The notes: generated by a model from the letters alone, not told the origin. A DNA stretch of 47,894 bases from Candidatus Melainabacteria bacterium (GCA_020854255.1 JADZFV010000544.1:1-47894); one strand, 5' to 3'. Counted from the first letter of the stretch, positions 23,019 to 31,681 are shown. Made by a program: numbers and translations.

Positions 23019-24563
23019 TTACAGCTGAGTCTCGACGGTACGGATCATGACGCCGGGAGCCATTTCCCGGAACTTCATCATGTCGATGAGATCCGCGCTC
23101 ACCTTCATCTCGGTCAGGTCGCCCTGGACGACACCCATCTCGGTCTGGATCATGGCGCCGAACTGGGTGTTCTGGGACCGCTTCAAGATGCCGTGCTGCG
23201 CGAAGGCAGCGTCCAGATCCTTGAGGGCCTGGGTGAGCATCTCCGGCTTGTTGGTGACGATGGTCACCATGAAGGGCTGGCGCGCCTTCGGCTTCTCAGC
23301 CGCCGCACGCTTCACCTCCTCACCGGCACGCCGCACCGCGTCGACATCGACTTCGCCCTTGCCAGGCTTGGCAGCGGCTGCAAACTGTGCGTCCGCCTCC
23401 GCCGTCGCCTGACGGTACTCGTCGCTGTCCAAGCCGACCAGAAGCAGCGGCTTGATCTCCCGCTTCATACCGATCGCCTTCCCATCGGCGGAAACCGTGA
23501 CCAGGACGTTGTCCTTGTCGGCGATCGCCTTGACGATGAGCAGCGTGTCGATGTTGTCGGTGATCTGCGTCTTGAGCACACCGGTCAAGTTGGCGACCGT
23601 GCCATTGTTGGCCAGCGACATGGCGAGCAAGAGCTTGCGCGCCTCACCGTCGACCTTCAGCGACACGCCCACTTCCCTGGCGATGTGAGCCGTCATCTCC
23701 TCGATCTTGAGGTCGCGCACCAGAGCGATCTGGTCGCCCGTGAGCTTGTCGAAGATGACGATCTCTCCGTTCTCGACGATGCGAGCCCGGAACTCAGGAG
23801 CGGTGAACTCCTTGAGGTGCCTGGTGAACTCCGCCTCGATGTCCTCGGCAGAGAGTTCCTCCGAGCCCTTGCTGAAGCCCAGCGGATTCCGCGCCTTCTC
23901 GACCGCCCGCTCCACGTCCCTGGCGCCGAGGTTGGCGGTGAAGACGAAGATGCAGTTGCTGAAGTCCACCACCTCGCCGTTGCCGAGCGTGTAGTAGCCG
24001 TCGCGCAGGATGCTCAACATGATGTTGTTGAACTCCAGGCAGGCCTTGTCCCACTCGTCGACGAGCACGATGGTGATCGGGCACGATGAGCCCTTGCGGC
24101 TCCAGGCCAGGTTGTGGTTGTTGAGCTCGCACATCTGGTCCTTCTCGTCTGCCCGCGGCGGCACGTAGTCCGCGCGCGACTTGTCGACGAAGCCGGTCCA
24201 CTGTGCAGTGCCACCGATCAGGTGCGTGAGCCGGCTCTCGGTCATGTATTCCGAGCCGTCCAGCTTGAGCACCGCGTGACGGTTGCCGTGCAGGAATTCC
24301 GCCAGGCGAGCCGGAATCTCCGACTTGCCGCAGGTGGTCGGACCCAGCTCGAGAATCGCGTAGACCGGCGTGCGGCCCGTGCGAAGCTTGGACTGGATGC
24401 GGCGGAAGGCGCGCTTGGCTGCCTGCTTGCCGCGGGGCTGCCCGATGATCACGCGCTCGATGAACGTGTCGAACGCCTGCTCGCGGGGGCTGAGGACGGA
24501 CAGGTCGAGCAGCTCTCCGTAGACCGGTGCTGTCGTTGCGGGGGTTGTCGCAGACGTAGTCAT
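23019..24563 (-). CDS. AAA+ ATPase resembling the ClpB/ClpA second ATPase domain
   Basis: A 514-residue protein with a single ATPase module of AAA_2 type: Walker A GPTTCGKS (74-81), GSEYMTESRLTHLIGG with pore-loop-like QWTGF, Walker B TIVLVDEWDKA (about 164-173), DGYYTLGNGEVVDFSNCIFVFTANLGA with sensor-1 N211, and PEFRARI near residue 280. This matches ClpB D2, but the first ATPase domain, coiled coil and N-domain are missing. The C-terminal 150 residues (after GMKREIKPLLLVG) are unlike Clp. ATG 24563 has AAGGAG at 9 nt. It is probably cotranscribed with the unknown 24687 gene. It may remodel proteins or complexes; no protease partner is seen. Confidence 0.85.
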   Translation of the reverse strand: MTTSATTPATTAPVYGELLDLSVLSPREQAFDTFIERVIIGQPRGKQAAKRAFRRIQSKLRTGRTPVYAILELGPTTCGKSEIPARLAEFLHGNRHAVLKLDGSEYMTESRLTHLIGGTAQWTGFVDKSRADYVPPRADEKDQMCELNNHNLAWSRKGSSCPITIVLVDEWDKACLEFNNIMLSILRDGYYTLGNGEVVDFSNCIFVFTANLGARDVERAVEKARNPLGFSKGSEELSAEDIEAEFTRHLKEFTAPEFRARIVENGEIVIFDKLTGDQIALVRDLKIEEMTAHIAREVGVSLKVDGEARKLLLAMSLANNGTVANLTGVLKTQITDNIDTLLIVKAIADKDNVLVTVSADGKAIGMKREIKPLLLVGLDSDEYRQATAEADAQFAAAAKPGKGEVDVDAVRRAGEEVKRAAAEKPKARQPFMVTIVTNKPEMLTQALKDLDAAFAQHGILKRSQNTQFGAMIQTEMGVVQGDLTEMKVSADLIDMMKFREMAPGVMIRTVETQL

Positions 24564-24614
24564 GGTAGTTTTCTCCTTCATTGCTACAGGTGATGTCTTC
24601 CGCGCACACGAAGA

Positions 24615-24634
24615 AGCACGGCCCGAGCCGTGCT
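24615..24634 (-). terminator. Hairpin between the 24687 gene and the AAA+ gene
   Basis: AGCACGGC and GCCGTGCT form an 8-bp stem with a 4-nt loop. There is no U-run, so it may be a partial terminator or leader structure of the ATPase gene. Confidence 0.4.
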
Positions 24635-24686
24635 CCATACGCGGAAATTTTCAGTTAGTAACCCTGAAGATGGGGAGACAACGGCT

Positions 24687-25199
24687 TTACGCCGCGGTCT
24701 GACCACCCTCACCAGTTGTCGCTGCTTCATCGGCCGCCGGCTCGTCCATCACGAGAGTGGCCTTCGTCTCCGGATACCGGTGTTGGAGCAGATCGATTTG
24801 CAGCGGGATGCAGCGCAGACGCATGGTCAGGCGCACCGCCTTGCTGTCGACCTTGGCACTGACGACTTCGAGGCCCATGTCCTGCGCGATGCTGCGCATG
24901 ATGCCGGCCGCGACTTTGTCGAAGTACAGCGACAGGGGTGGCAGAACGGCGGGACCGTCGATGACGACGTCGTAGTAGGCGAGCCACGCCGGCACGACTG
25001 AGGCATAGAGCTGGAGGTCGGACGCCTTCTTGAGGAAGTCGAGTTCGCCACCAATGTCCACCGAGCTACCGGGGCTTTCCGGGCCGACTCCGACAATGAC
25101 GAGCGAATCGTCTTTGCCTTTGCCGCCGAGGTCGAGAAGGGAAGCCTGCTGGCCCGTGGGTCGTAGGCCTCCAAGAGATGTGGGTTGAGTGTTTTCCAT
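24687..25199 (-). CDS. Unknown protein upstream of the AAA+ ATPase, 170 aa
   Basis: Not recognised. The N-terminal 35 residues are Gly/Ser-rich and flexible; the middle has SLVIVGVG, WLAYYDVVIDGPAVLPPLSLYF and a strand-rich VVSAKVDSKAVRLTMRLRCIPLQI; the C-terminus is acidic and Ala/Thr-rich. No membrane helix. ATG 25199 has an AAGGAG site about 8 nt upstream. It sits 123 nt upstream of the AAA+ gene on the same strand and has the same GC-rich style, so it is a candidate substrate adaptor or partner, by position only. Confidence 0.7.
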   Translation of the reverse strand: MENTQPTSLGGLRPTGQQASLLDLGGKGKDDSLVIVGVGPESPGSSVDIGGELDFLKKASDLQLYASVVPAWLAYYDVVIDGPAVLPPLSLYFDKVAAGIMRSIAQDMGLEVVSAKVDSKAVRLTMRLRCIPLQIDLLQHRYPETKATLVMDEPAADEAATTGEGGQTAA

Positions 25200-25485
25200 T
25201 TTGCGTTCTCCTTACGTGGGTTGAGGTTGCGTGCTGGATACACGGCCACATCTTCCTGGCGCGAACGGCATCTCTTACTCAAAGTCGAACCTGCACCACC
25301 GATGTGAATCGGAGGAAACGCAGTGCTATGGCTAGCTGGTTCGGGCTTTAAATAGGAGGTGTGTAGTTCTTTGCTGGAAGAATGTAAAAGGCTCCTTGAG
25401 CCTAGTACAGCACTCACTTGACAAGCCAGTCTTTTCAGCCCTGGTAGGAGTTCTTGACCAAAATTGAGTTAGTGCAGCTTAGCTC

Positions 25486-25538
25486 ACCAACATTAAATGC
25501 AATTAGCGAAGCTTTGCTAACCTGCGTTTAATGTTGGT
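25486..25538. repeat. 53-nt near-perfect inverted repeat
   Basis: ACCAACATTAAATGCA (25486-25501) pairs with TGCGTTTAATGTTGGT (25523-25538), with an inner TTAGC/GCTAA stem. It lies in the 559-nt region 25200-25758, which has no gene. It is too AT-rich for a typical terminator and has no U-run, so a small mobile repeat or structured RNA is possible. Confidence 0.55.
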
Positions 25539-25758
25539 CGACACAAAGTCCGAAAGAGCTTATGCCCCCAGACTTTTCAGCTTGCAGATCTTAGCTTCGC
25601 TTCGCCACCCCCAAAAGGTGGAAGGTTCTACTTCAACCTTGGCACGCTACCGCCGCATCCTCACGGGTTTTTCACAAACGCCATTTAAGTTGGTGACATG
25701 AGGCACCGGGCCAGAACGGTGCAGCCGAGCTAAATTATTGAATATTGAGGTGACTAGT

Positions 25759-26181
25759 ATGCGTGCCGAGCTACTAACGTGTCGAAAATACATTGTCTAT
25801 TGGTTTCTCAGAATACGACGGATGGTCCGTCTTCATGTAGAAAGCTCTCTGAAGATCTCCAGGGAAGATGCCGAAGTGCTTCTTTCTAGATTGAGAAAAA
25901 CCAGCCCGGCTAAAGTTCTTCCGCAAATCAGAAACGGTCAAGAAAAAAAGATTGTCAATTTCAAAAGTACCTGCGCGGCCAGGAGAACCATTAAAGACCT
26001 GCCTGCGATGATGGCCAACCCGCAAGAACATTGGTTCGAAAATAGTGTGGAGGGCCTGGGCGGGCGCATGAAGAAAAGCTCCAACAGCTATTTTCGGCTG
26101 CAGGCTTTTGTTTCCACCCTCGCCTCCGAAACGGAAAACGAAATCGATAATCCATCGGCAACGGCGGGCGAATATTGCTAG
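25759..26181 (+). CDS. Small unknown protein with HWF...SYFRLQAF C-terminal motif
   Basis: A basic 140-residue protein. ATG 25759 follows GAGGTG closely. The N-terminal part (CRKYIVYWFLRIRRM) is hydrophobic-basic; the middle resembles a small helical domain (SREDAEVLLSRLRK). Near the C-terminus, HWFENSVEGLGG, a lysine pair and NSYFRLQAFVS match the tail of the next gene (HWFDQRS..., SSYRLQAFL). The tandem pair looks like a small paralogous family. No function is known to me. Confidence 0.55.
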   Translation: MRAELLTCRKYIVYWFLRIRRMVRLHVESSLKISREDAEVLLSRLRKTSPAKVLPQIRNGQEKKIVNFKSTCAARRTIKDLPAMMANPQEHWFENSVEGLGGRMKKSSNSYFRLQAFVSTLASETENEIDNPSATAGEYC

Positions 26182-26418
26182 GAGCGCCGAAGGCGGCTCA
26201 TAGTCGTGCTTACTGAAGCTTGCCCGCTCTCACATAAATTTCACAAGCATTGGCTAGATTGAAAATACGCAGTCGGTTCGGGGGCTGAAACAAGGACTTG
26301 TCTGCGTTTTATGGTCGCAATGAGGATCTTCTGGCTGGCCTTCGAGAAAGAACCCATTGTGGGCGGAAACCAGAAGCGCGGCAATTAAACCGGCTTCAAA
26401 CCAAAGGTTACAAGGACA

Positions 26419-26808
26419 ATGTCGATTAACTTATCAAACGGAATAACCAGAGTATTGCGCATTCTCAAAGTCAGTGAGCGACCTCAGGCGCGAACCGGAG
26501 CGCCTTCTACGCGCTCGGCCGAAGCACAAGAATTGCAGGTGAGTGCGCACAATTACTATCAATCAATAATTGAAAACTCAACAATCAATGAAAAGAAATT
26601 CGAGCCAAAATCATCTCAATCAACAACCGGCTCGCATGCCATTCCGGCGCAGGCTTCGGACCACGATCACTGGTTCGACCAGCGCAGTCAAAACAAAAAC
26701 CACAAAGCCAAGGACAGCAGCTATCGCCTGCAAGCCTTTCTGCAACCAGGCAAAGTGAAAGAGCTCAAGTCGCTTGACAAAAACTACAACAAGCGTCAGG
26801 GACACTGA
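26419..26808 (+). CDS. Small unknown protein with HWF...SYRLQAF C-terminal motif (paralogue)
   Basis: A 129-residue polar, low-complexity protein rich in Ser, Asn, Gln and Lys, likely mostly disordered. ATG 26419 follows ACAAGGAC at 5-7 nt. The N-terminus (SINLSNGITRVLRILKVSER) is amphipathic. The tail contains HDHWFDQRS and SSYRLQAFLQPGK, shared in order and spacing with the preceding gene. A good terminator follows at 26839-26873. The conserved tail could be a binding or sorting signal; this is inference. Confidence 0.55.
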   Translation: MSINLSNGITRVLRILKVSERPQARTGAPSTRSAEAQELQVSAHNYYQSIIENSTINEKKFEPKSSQSTTGSHAIPAQASDHDHWFDQRSQNKNHKAKDSSYRLQAFLQPGKVKELKSLDKNYNKRQGH

Positions 26809-26838
26809 GCACAATTTTCCACGAGGCCGCACTCCGCG

Positions 26839-26873
26839 AGCAGAACCGTAACTGGTTCTGCTTGCAACTTTTT
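26839..26873 (+). terminator. Intrinsic terminator after the second HWF/LQAF gene
   Basis: AGCAGAACC pairs with GGTTCTGCT around GTAACT, followed by TGCAACTTTTT. Confidence 0.75.
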
Positions 26874-26961
26874 GGGGTTTTTATCTCAGCCGTTTGCTAG
26901 AATATGCGCACTCCAATGAATGGACGGATTCCCTGAATTCCCCGGCAAAAAAAGGCATATC

Positions 26962-27951
26962 ATGGGCGATTGGGACGTAGGCGCTTTCGACAATGACACG
27001 GCTAAGGAATGGCTCATCGAACTGATGGCGGGCGAGAGCACGTCGGCTATCTTGCGCGCCATAGTCAACGTCGCAAAACTTCCTCCTACCGACTATTTAC
27101 AAGCGCCGGAATGCGAAGTCGCCGTCGCCGCCGCCGAACTCGTTGTTGCCGCCCGTGGCAAACCCTCCAGTCATCTGCCTGCAGATGCCGCCGAATGGAT
27201 CTCCAAGCGTAAATTCGTGGCAGGCAAAGAAGTGGTAGCGATGGCTCTCAAGGTATTGAGACGCATCGAAGAAAATTCGGAGCTTAAAGAGGTCTGGGCT
27301 GACACGGATTCAGCGGGCGATTGGAGACGCTCGATCAGCGACTTGAAACATCGCCTGGAAGACAGTGAAAACGATACAAACGCGACCGTTATAGTCAACC
27401 GCGCTGCCAATCCGGACGACCTTTTCATCAAAGCTCTGGAATTGGCAGCACAAGGCAATCACAAGGATGCTATTCCAATTTACGAACAGGTTTTGGAGTT
27501 AAAACCGGATTCCGCCCTCGCTTACTTGGGCCGCGGAACCGCTTACCTCGAATTGGGCGAAAACAAAAAGGCTGCCACAGACATCGGAGAATCGATAATG
27601 CTGGATGGCGAGGTACCGGAAGCATACTATTTGCGTGCCGAATCCTACTTCCGCCTGGCCGATTACGAGCGCGCCATGGAAGACCTCGACTTGCTGGTAA
27701 AATCAGAACCGGACAGGCCGGAAGCATATTGGAAGCGCGGTTTGTGCCTGCAAAAAATGCGCCACTTCGTCGATGCAGTGCAAGACTTCACTAAAGTGAT
27801 CGATCTGGGATTCAACTTGAAGGATGCTTACATCAATCGCGCCGACTGTTATGAATCGCTGACCAAGGACAAAGAAGCGCTTGAAGACAGGCAAGCGGCG
27901 CTAGCTATTTCGCAAAAAATAGCTGCCGCAATGATGGATGGCCAAAGCTAG
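26962..27951 (+). CDS. DUF4259-TPR protein
   Basis: The N-terminus MGDWDVGAFDNDTAKEWL is the signature of DUF4259, a small domain of unknown function; it covers roughly residues 1-100. After a linker, residues about 150-325 form four to five tetratricopeptide repeats (for example GNHKDAIPIYEQVLELKPDSALAY and ADYERAMEDLDLL), a protein-protein scaffold. No signal peptide, so probably cytosolic. I prefer ATG 26962 over an in-frame ATG 26920 because the DUF4259 motif begins exactly there and AAAAGG lies at a good distance. It is convergent with the DUF3419 gene. The fusion suggests DUF4259 works through a partner held by the TPR. Confidence 0.82.
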   Translation: MGDWDVGAFDNDTAKEWLIELMAGESTSAILRAIVNVAKLPPTDYLQAPECEVAVAAAELVVAARGKPSSHLPADAAEWISKRKFVAGKEVVAMALKVLRRIEENSELKEVWADTDSAGDWRRSISDLKHRLEDSENDTNATVIVNRAANPDDLFIKALELAAQGNHKDAIPIYEQVLELKPDSALAYLGRGTAYLELGENKKAATDIGESIMLDGEVPEAYYLRAESYFRLADYERAMEDLDLLVKSEPDRPEAYWKRGLCLQKMRHFVDAVQDFTKVIDLGFNLKDAYINRADCYESLTKDKEALEDRQAALAISQKIAAAMMDGQS

Positions 27952-28090
27952 ATTGGGCAACAGTCTCTTTGCGCTTAAATAGACCCAAAAGCGAACTGCC
28001 TGAAAAAACCCGCTCGGAATCAACATCGTAAATTAAAAGAGTCGCTTTCAGTTTACAATGGCGAATACCGGTTGCGCAGACACTTCATTC

Positions 28091-29296
28091 TCACGGCTTC
28101 TCATACACCTGAATGAAGTTGCAGAAGCAGCTGCGATCTTTCGCTTCCATTTCCGCGCTCAGATCCGCTCTATATTGAAGAGTACCGTTTAAATCGCGCA
28201 GTACAGGCATGTCCTTTGGAAAAATCGAACGCAGGCAAACGAGAGCGCCTGGACGCGCGGTTCTCGCCACTTGCTCAGCCAACTTGATGCCGTAATCAGA
28301 CTTGACCAGCTCAAGAATGTTGGAAAGCGCAAACATATCGATAGAACTATCCTTTTGCTCGCTCAACCAACTGACGGCATCATCCACGCAAAATGCAAGT
28401 CGCGGCAGATTTTGCTTGAGCATCTTTTGATTTTTCACCTGAAGATAGGGAGGCAGTGCCAATTCCATCGCTTCCCCTTGAGGTCCACGCGGATACTCTG
28501 ATAAAAAGGTTTGCCAGACATATCCGTTGTCTTTAATATGAACTTGAGACAAAGCTCGCTCCAGCCGCGCTTTCATGATGGCAGAAAAATCCTTCGGCAA
28601 TTTATCCAATGCCTCCCTTGCAAATCCGAAAGAAAGAAATGTCTTGCTCAGGACTACATTCAAGGCAAAGTCCCACTGCCAGTTCTTCCACATTTTCGTA
28701 AAGTGTTCTTGCTGGGCTTCAAGAGTCGGCAAAGAGAGAAATTGACGCGTTTGCTCTCGCGTGTGCACAGAAAGATAAAACAGAGACATCAGCTGTTTCA
28801 GCCGGCTATCGGTGACTCCGCAATTGTTCAAACCGGCCATCAAAAGATTGTTGTTTGAGCTGAAAAACTCTCGCGCCTCTGCCGGCAACAGCTCTTCAAC
28901 GCGCTGATAATAGGGCCATGCGGACTGTATCATTGCCAATTGCGCTTCGCCGTAACTAAGCCGAGTCAAAGCAGCGGTCTTTAACAGGCAAAGATAAACC
29001 TGCGCAGGATTGATGTCGACCGCAATAATTTTGCACTCTTTCACAGTGGCAAGCGACAAGGCGGTACAGCCACCAGATGCGATGGCAAAGGCATTTTGCT
29101 TTGCTTTCGACTTGATGGAGCGAAAGAGAGCGACTTCCACTTCTGCATCTTCGCGCACCTGCCCGAAAAGCACAGCCGGTTGCGCGCTTCCCCTTACGCC
29201 GGCAGATCCGGAACCGGATTTGCCGGACTTGCCGGACTTGCCCAATTTGCCATCGCGCCAGAACTCAAGTTCTTTTTCCGCAGAGCCCTCGCTCAT
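28091..29296 (-). CDS. DUF3419 family (BtaA-like) protein
   Basis: DUF3419 includes BtaA, which moves the 3-amino-3-carboxypropyl group of S-adenosylmethionine to diacylglycerol in betaine-lipid synthesis. Visible family features: FAIASGGCTALSL with KIIAVDINPAQVYL (SAM-binding Rossmann part), NNCGVTDSRL, and the C-terminal FALSNILELV, ARPGALVCLRSIF. Betaine-lipid synthesis also needs a BtaB methyltransferase, which is not adjacent. Near the N-terminus a GKSGKSGKSGSGSAG repeat (residues 19-33), coded by 9-bp repeats, is unusual. Its start overlaps the stop of the DoxX-like gene by ATGA, indicating translational coupling. The exact substrate is uncertain. Confidence 0.8.
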   Translation of the reverse strand: MSEGSAEKELEFWRDGKLGKSGKSGKSGSGSAGVRGSAQPAVLFGQVREDAEVEVALFRSIKSKAKQNAFAIASGGCTALSLATVKECKIIAVDINPAQVYLCLLKTAALTRLSYGEAQLAMIQSAWPYYQRVEELLPAEAREFFSSNNNLLMAGLNNCGVTDSRLKQLMSLFYLSVHTREQTRQFLSLPTLEAQQEHFTKMWKNWQWDFALNVVLSKTFLSFGFAREALDKLPKDFSAIMKARLERALSQVHIKDNGYVWQTFLSEYPRGPQGEAMELALPPYLQVKNQKMLKQNLPRLAFCVDDAVSWLSEQKDSSIDMFALSNILELVKSDYGIKLAEQVARTARPGALVCLRSIFPKDMPVLRDLNGTLQYRADLSAEMEAKDRSCFCNFIQVYEKP

Positions 29297-29739
29297 TGAT
29301 TCGACCCCGTCTCAACAGCATGCTCTGCAGCTTTCACACTGGCACGGCGCAAACTCACTGCCCATGCGCCTGGACCATAGCGCGCCACGATTATCGCACA
29401 CAAGATAGTAGGAAGATTCATAATCAAAAGACCAGCCGGATTACTTATCGAGCCTTCACCGCCGACGATACCAATTGAGTTCATGGCGACTAAAACAAAT
29501 ACCTGAAAATAATTGACAAAACGATGGAACAAACCAGACAATATTCCGATGCCCAGAAGGGTTTCCAACAATCCAATCACATTCAGAAAATCGGCGGCCT
29601 GATTTACGGAGATTTGAAAGACAGCCTGAACAACATCCAGATGGTGCGGATCAACAGCGACAATCTTGAGCCAGAGCCCGTTGTAAAGCCAGATCAAGGC
29701 AAGCACGCAGCGAATCGCAAAAACAAATTTGGGGCTCAT
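29293..29739 (-). CDS. DoxX-like membrane protein
   Basis: A 148-residue protein with four predicted membrane helices (residues about 5-25, 52-72, 78-97, 105-125). FVFAIRCVLALIWLYNGLWLK and LLETLLGIGILSGLF fit the DoxX/DoxX-like family, small membrane proteins of poorly defined redox-linked function. ATG 29739 has TAGGAAAAG directly upstream. The last codons overlap the DUF3419 start by 4 nt. Its place ahead of a lipid-head-group enzyme suggests an envelope role. Confidence 0.78.
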   Translation of the reverse strand: MSPKFVFAIRCVLALIWLYNGLWLKIVAVDPHHLDVVQAVFQISVNQAADFLNVIGLLETLLGIGILSGLFHRFVNYFQVFVLVAMNSIGIVGGEGSISNPAGLLIMNLPTILCAIIVARYGPGAWAVSLRRASVKAAEHAVETGSNQ

Positions 29740-29845
29740 CTTTTCCTAATGTCTTTGCAACATAAACAACCAGCCGAACACCACCACATAATACAGCCAG
29801 TTGATTGTAACTGAAGCATCATTCCACTTTCATCGCGTCTCGTTA

Positions 29846-30367
29846 TTATCCGGATTCACGCAGGCGCAGATCGAGCAGATTGCTGAGTTTTTCAAAGTTG
29901 TTCCAGGAATCGGCCACGGAATACTGGGCGCCGTCTCTGGCGTTAAAAGTGTTTTCGTAGTCATTGAAATAATTGCCCGCCGAGAAATAATAGTGCATGA
30001 AGCGTGCGCCTTCTTTTGTGAGCATGTCCTGATGCAACTTTCCATCCATCGCTTGATAGAGATCGGCAGGCCCGATATTACGATTCAAGAAATCATCAAT
30101 TTCCTCACCGTAGAGCTCGTACATTTCATCGCTTAAGAATTCTTTCTCCACCAGCCAGCCCAGCAAAAGTCCGCCGGGAACAAACATCTGTCCCTCATCA
30201 AGGCCTTTTTGCTTGATAGCGTCATAGTGCCAATCAGCCTTGTCGAAATTGGAAACGACCAGATCGTTGTTTCTCTTTCGCACGCGCTTGAAATTCTCAA
30301 TTACTTGCGTATCGTCAACCGAACCACCCCGGCTGAACATTTTCTGAATTGCGCGCATAAACGACAT
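29846..30367 (-). CDS. DUF7832-like cytosolic protein
   Basis: A 173-residue acidic protein. The block DKADWHYDAIKQKGLDEGQ...FVPGGLLLGWLVEKEFLS resembles the WHY...HIGMFLAWLIE core of the uncharacterised DUF7832 family; the assignment is by eye and tentative. The C-terminal half is rich in Asp, Asn, Tyr and Phe (HYYFSAGNYFNDYENTF). It starts 27 nt after the PBP4 gene and precedes the DoxX-like gene by 106 nt, all on the minus strand, so cotranscription is likely. Role unknown. Confidence 0.75.
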   Translation of the reverse strand: MSFMRAIQKMFSRGGSVDDTQVIENFKRVRKRNNDLVVSNFDKADWHYDAIKQKGLDEGQMFVPGGLLLGWLVEKEFLSDEMYELYGEEIDDFLNRNIGPADLYQAMDGKLHQDMLTKEGARFMHYYFSAGNYFNDYENTFNARDGAQYSVADSWNNFEKLSNLLDLRLRESG

Positions 30368-30394
30368 GGGTGAGGTTCCCTGCTAGATTCCCTG

Positions 30395-31681
30395 CTAAAT
30401 GGACGGTAAATGGGCAACGCGATCGTCAAACCGTCGTGGACCTCCTCGTGTCGCTTGAAGCTGGCGAATCAGTTGATCTTGCTCCCTGCGGAAACCATTT
30501 ATAGAGCCTTTCCAACAGAAGATGATGAAGTAGAGATCTTCGCGGTCCGAACGGGCTATACCGGCAAGCGCACTGACGCCACCATCGGTGCTGGTGAGGG
30601 TTCCGGTTTTGGCAATTACGCTGCCGCGCTCTTGCGCCCCGGTGAAGCGCCTGTCCATGGTTCCCGATTCGATGCCGGCCAGAGGCAGAATGTCGCTCAG
30701 ATCGAGCCCATTGTTCTGCAATTCCTTGCGCAGAGCCTTGAGAACAATCATCATGTCATGCGCATTAACCCGATTGATTCCCAGCCCGCTGGCAGTGGAC
30801 AGTGTGACATTGCCTGGCGCGACACCAGCTTCTTTGACAGCCACTTCCTGCAGCCGCTGAACGCCGCCTACGCACCTTCCCATTTGTTCGGACATGGGAT
30901 TGATCGAATGAGCCAGCATGTGCTTGAGCGACTGCTTGAGAGGCTCCGATTCATGTGTGACGATGCGCATTGCTGTTGGAGACACATTGCCGACAACGAC
31001 CGCGCCTTTGACGGTAATACGGGCGCCGCCGTGACCGCGCTTCAATGCAGCCACAAGACTGCGTCCTGATTGCACGGGATTGCCGCTCCAATTCATCGAA
31101 AATTGCGGAGAGACAATCAGCTTGCCCTCGATCTTTTTGACGCCAAGCTCGTGCAATTCCTTGATCAATTCAGCCGTGTCAGCTGTTTTAAAATCAGGGT
31201 CAAGACCTTCGATGTATGCATCGCCTGTCATCACACCGGTATCTTCGTCAAGCTCGCCGTCCAGATAGAGGGTCGTAGTGAAGCGATGGTCGGGAGCGAA
31301 CGATTTCAAAGCGGCATAGGCTGTAATCAATTTAACGACAGAGGCAGGATTGAAAGCCACGTTGGAATTTTTGTCGGTGATGACAGTGCCGTTTTCAGCT
31401 TCAACCAGGACGGCTACTTCGGAGTGCTGCGCCGGTCTGGCACGAGCCGTGCGCCGGTGGCGACTCTGATGCCCGCGATGTGCGGAGCGCCTGCCGTGGC
31501 GACCAGCTGCCGACCTGTAACGAGAGGTTGTAGAACGCATGCCGGCCATGCGCATTTTTCCGGCAGCCAGGCCTACTCCGGATACACGCGCATCGACGCC
31601 GACTGGAAGCAGAAAAGACAACGCCAGAAGCGCACCAAGAACACTGTTCAGTTTTTTAGAAACGGGAATGCCAAAGTTCAT
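30395..31681 (-). CDS. dacB: PBP4-type D-alanyl-D-alanine carboxypeptidase (peptidase S13)
   Basis: Periplasmic peptidoglycan carboxypeptidase/endopeptidase. The three penicillin-binding motifs are present: S114-V-V-K117 in NPASVVKLIT, SxN as HSINPMSEQM, and KTG in AKTGTLTSTDGG. Residues 10-31 form a signal peptide (LNSVLGALLALSFLLPVGVDA). Residues 42-85 are an unusual Arg/His/Ser-rich linker (RYRSAAGRHGRRSAHRGHQS) that may bind wall polymers or nucleic acid. At 428 residues it is close to the usual 450-490, with a short inserted domain. ATG 31681 begins the operon-like group ending with the DUF3419 gene. The symbol follows family name only. Confidence 0.9.
   Translation of the reverse strand: MNFGIPVSKKLNSVLGALLALSFLLPVGVDARVSGVGLAAGKMRMAGMRSTTSRYRSAAGRHGRRSAHRGHQSRHRRTARARPAQHSEVAVLVEAENGTVITDKNSNVAFNPASVVKLITAYAALKSFAPDHRFTTTLYLDGELDEDTGVMTGDAYIEGLDPDFKTADTAELIKELHELGVKKIEGKLIVSPQFSMNWSGNPVQSGRSLVAALKRGHGGARITVKGAVVVGNVSPTAMRIVTHESEPLKQSLKHMLAHSINPMSEQMGRCVGGVQRLQEVAVKEAGVAPGNVTLSTASGLGINRVNAHDMMIVLKALRKELQNNGLDLSDILPLAGIESGTMDRRFTGAQERGSVIAKTGTLTSTDGGVSALAGIARSDREDLYFIIFCWKGSINGFRREQDQLIRQLQATRGGPRRFDDRVAHLPSI

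Noticed and set aside
29213-29260. CRISPR-like short repeats (TTGCCGGAC units)
   Set aside because: These 9-bp direct repeats encode the GKSG repeat of the DUF3419 protein in frame; there are no spacers.
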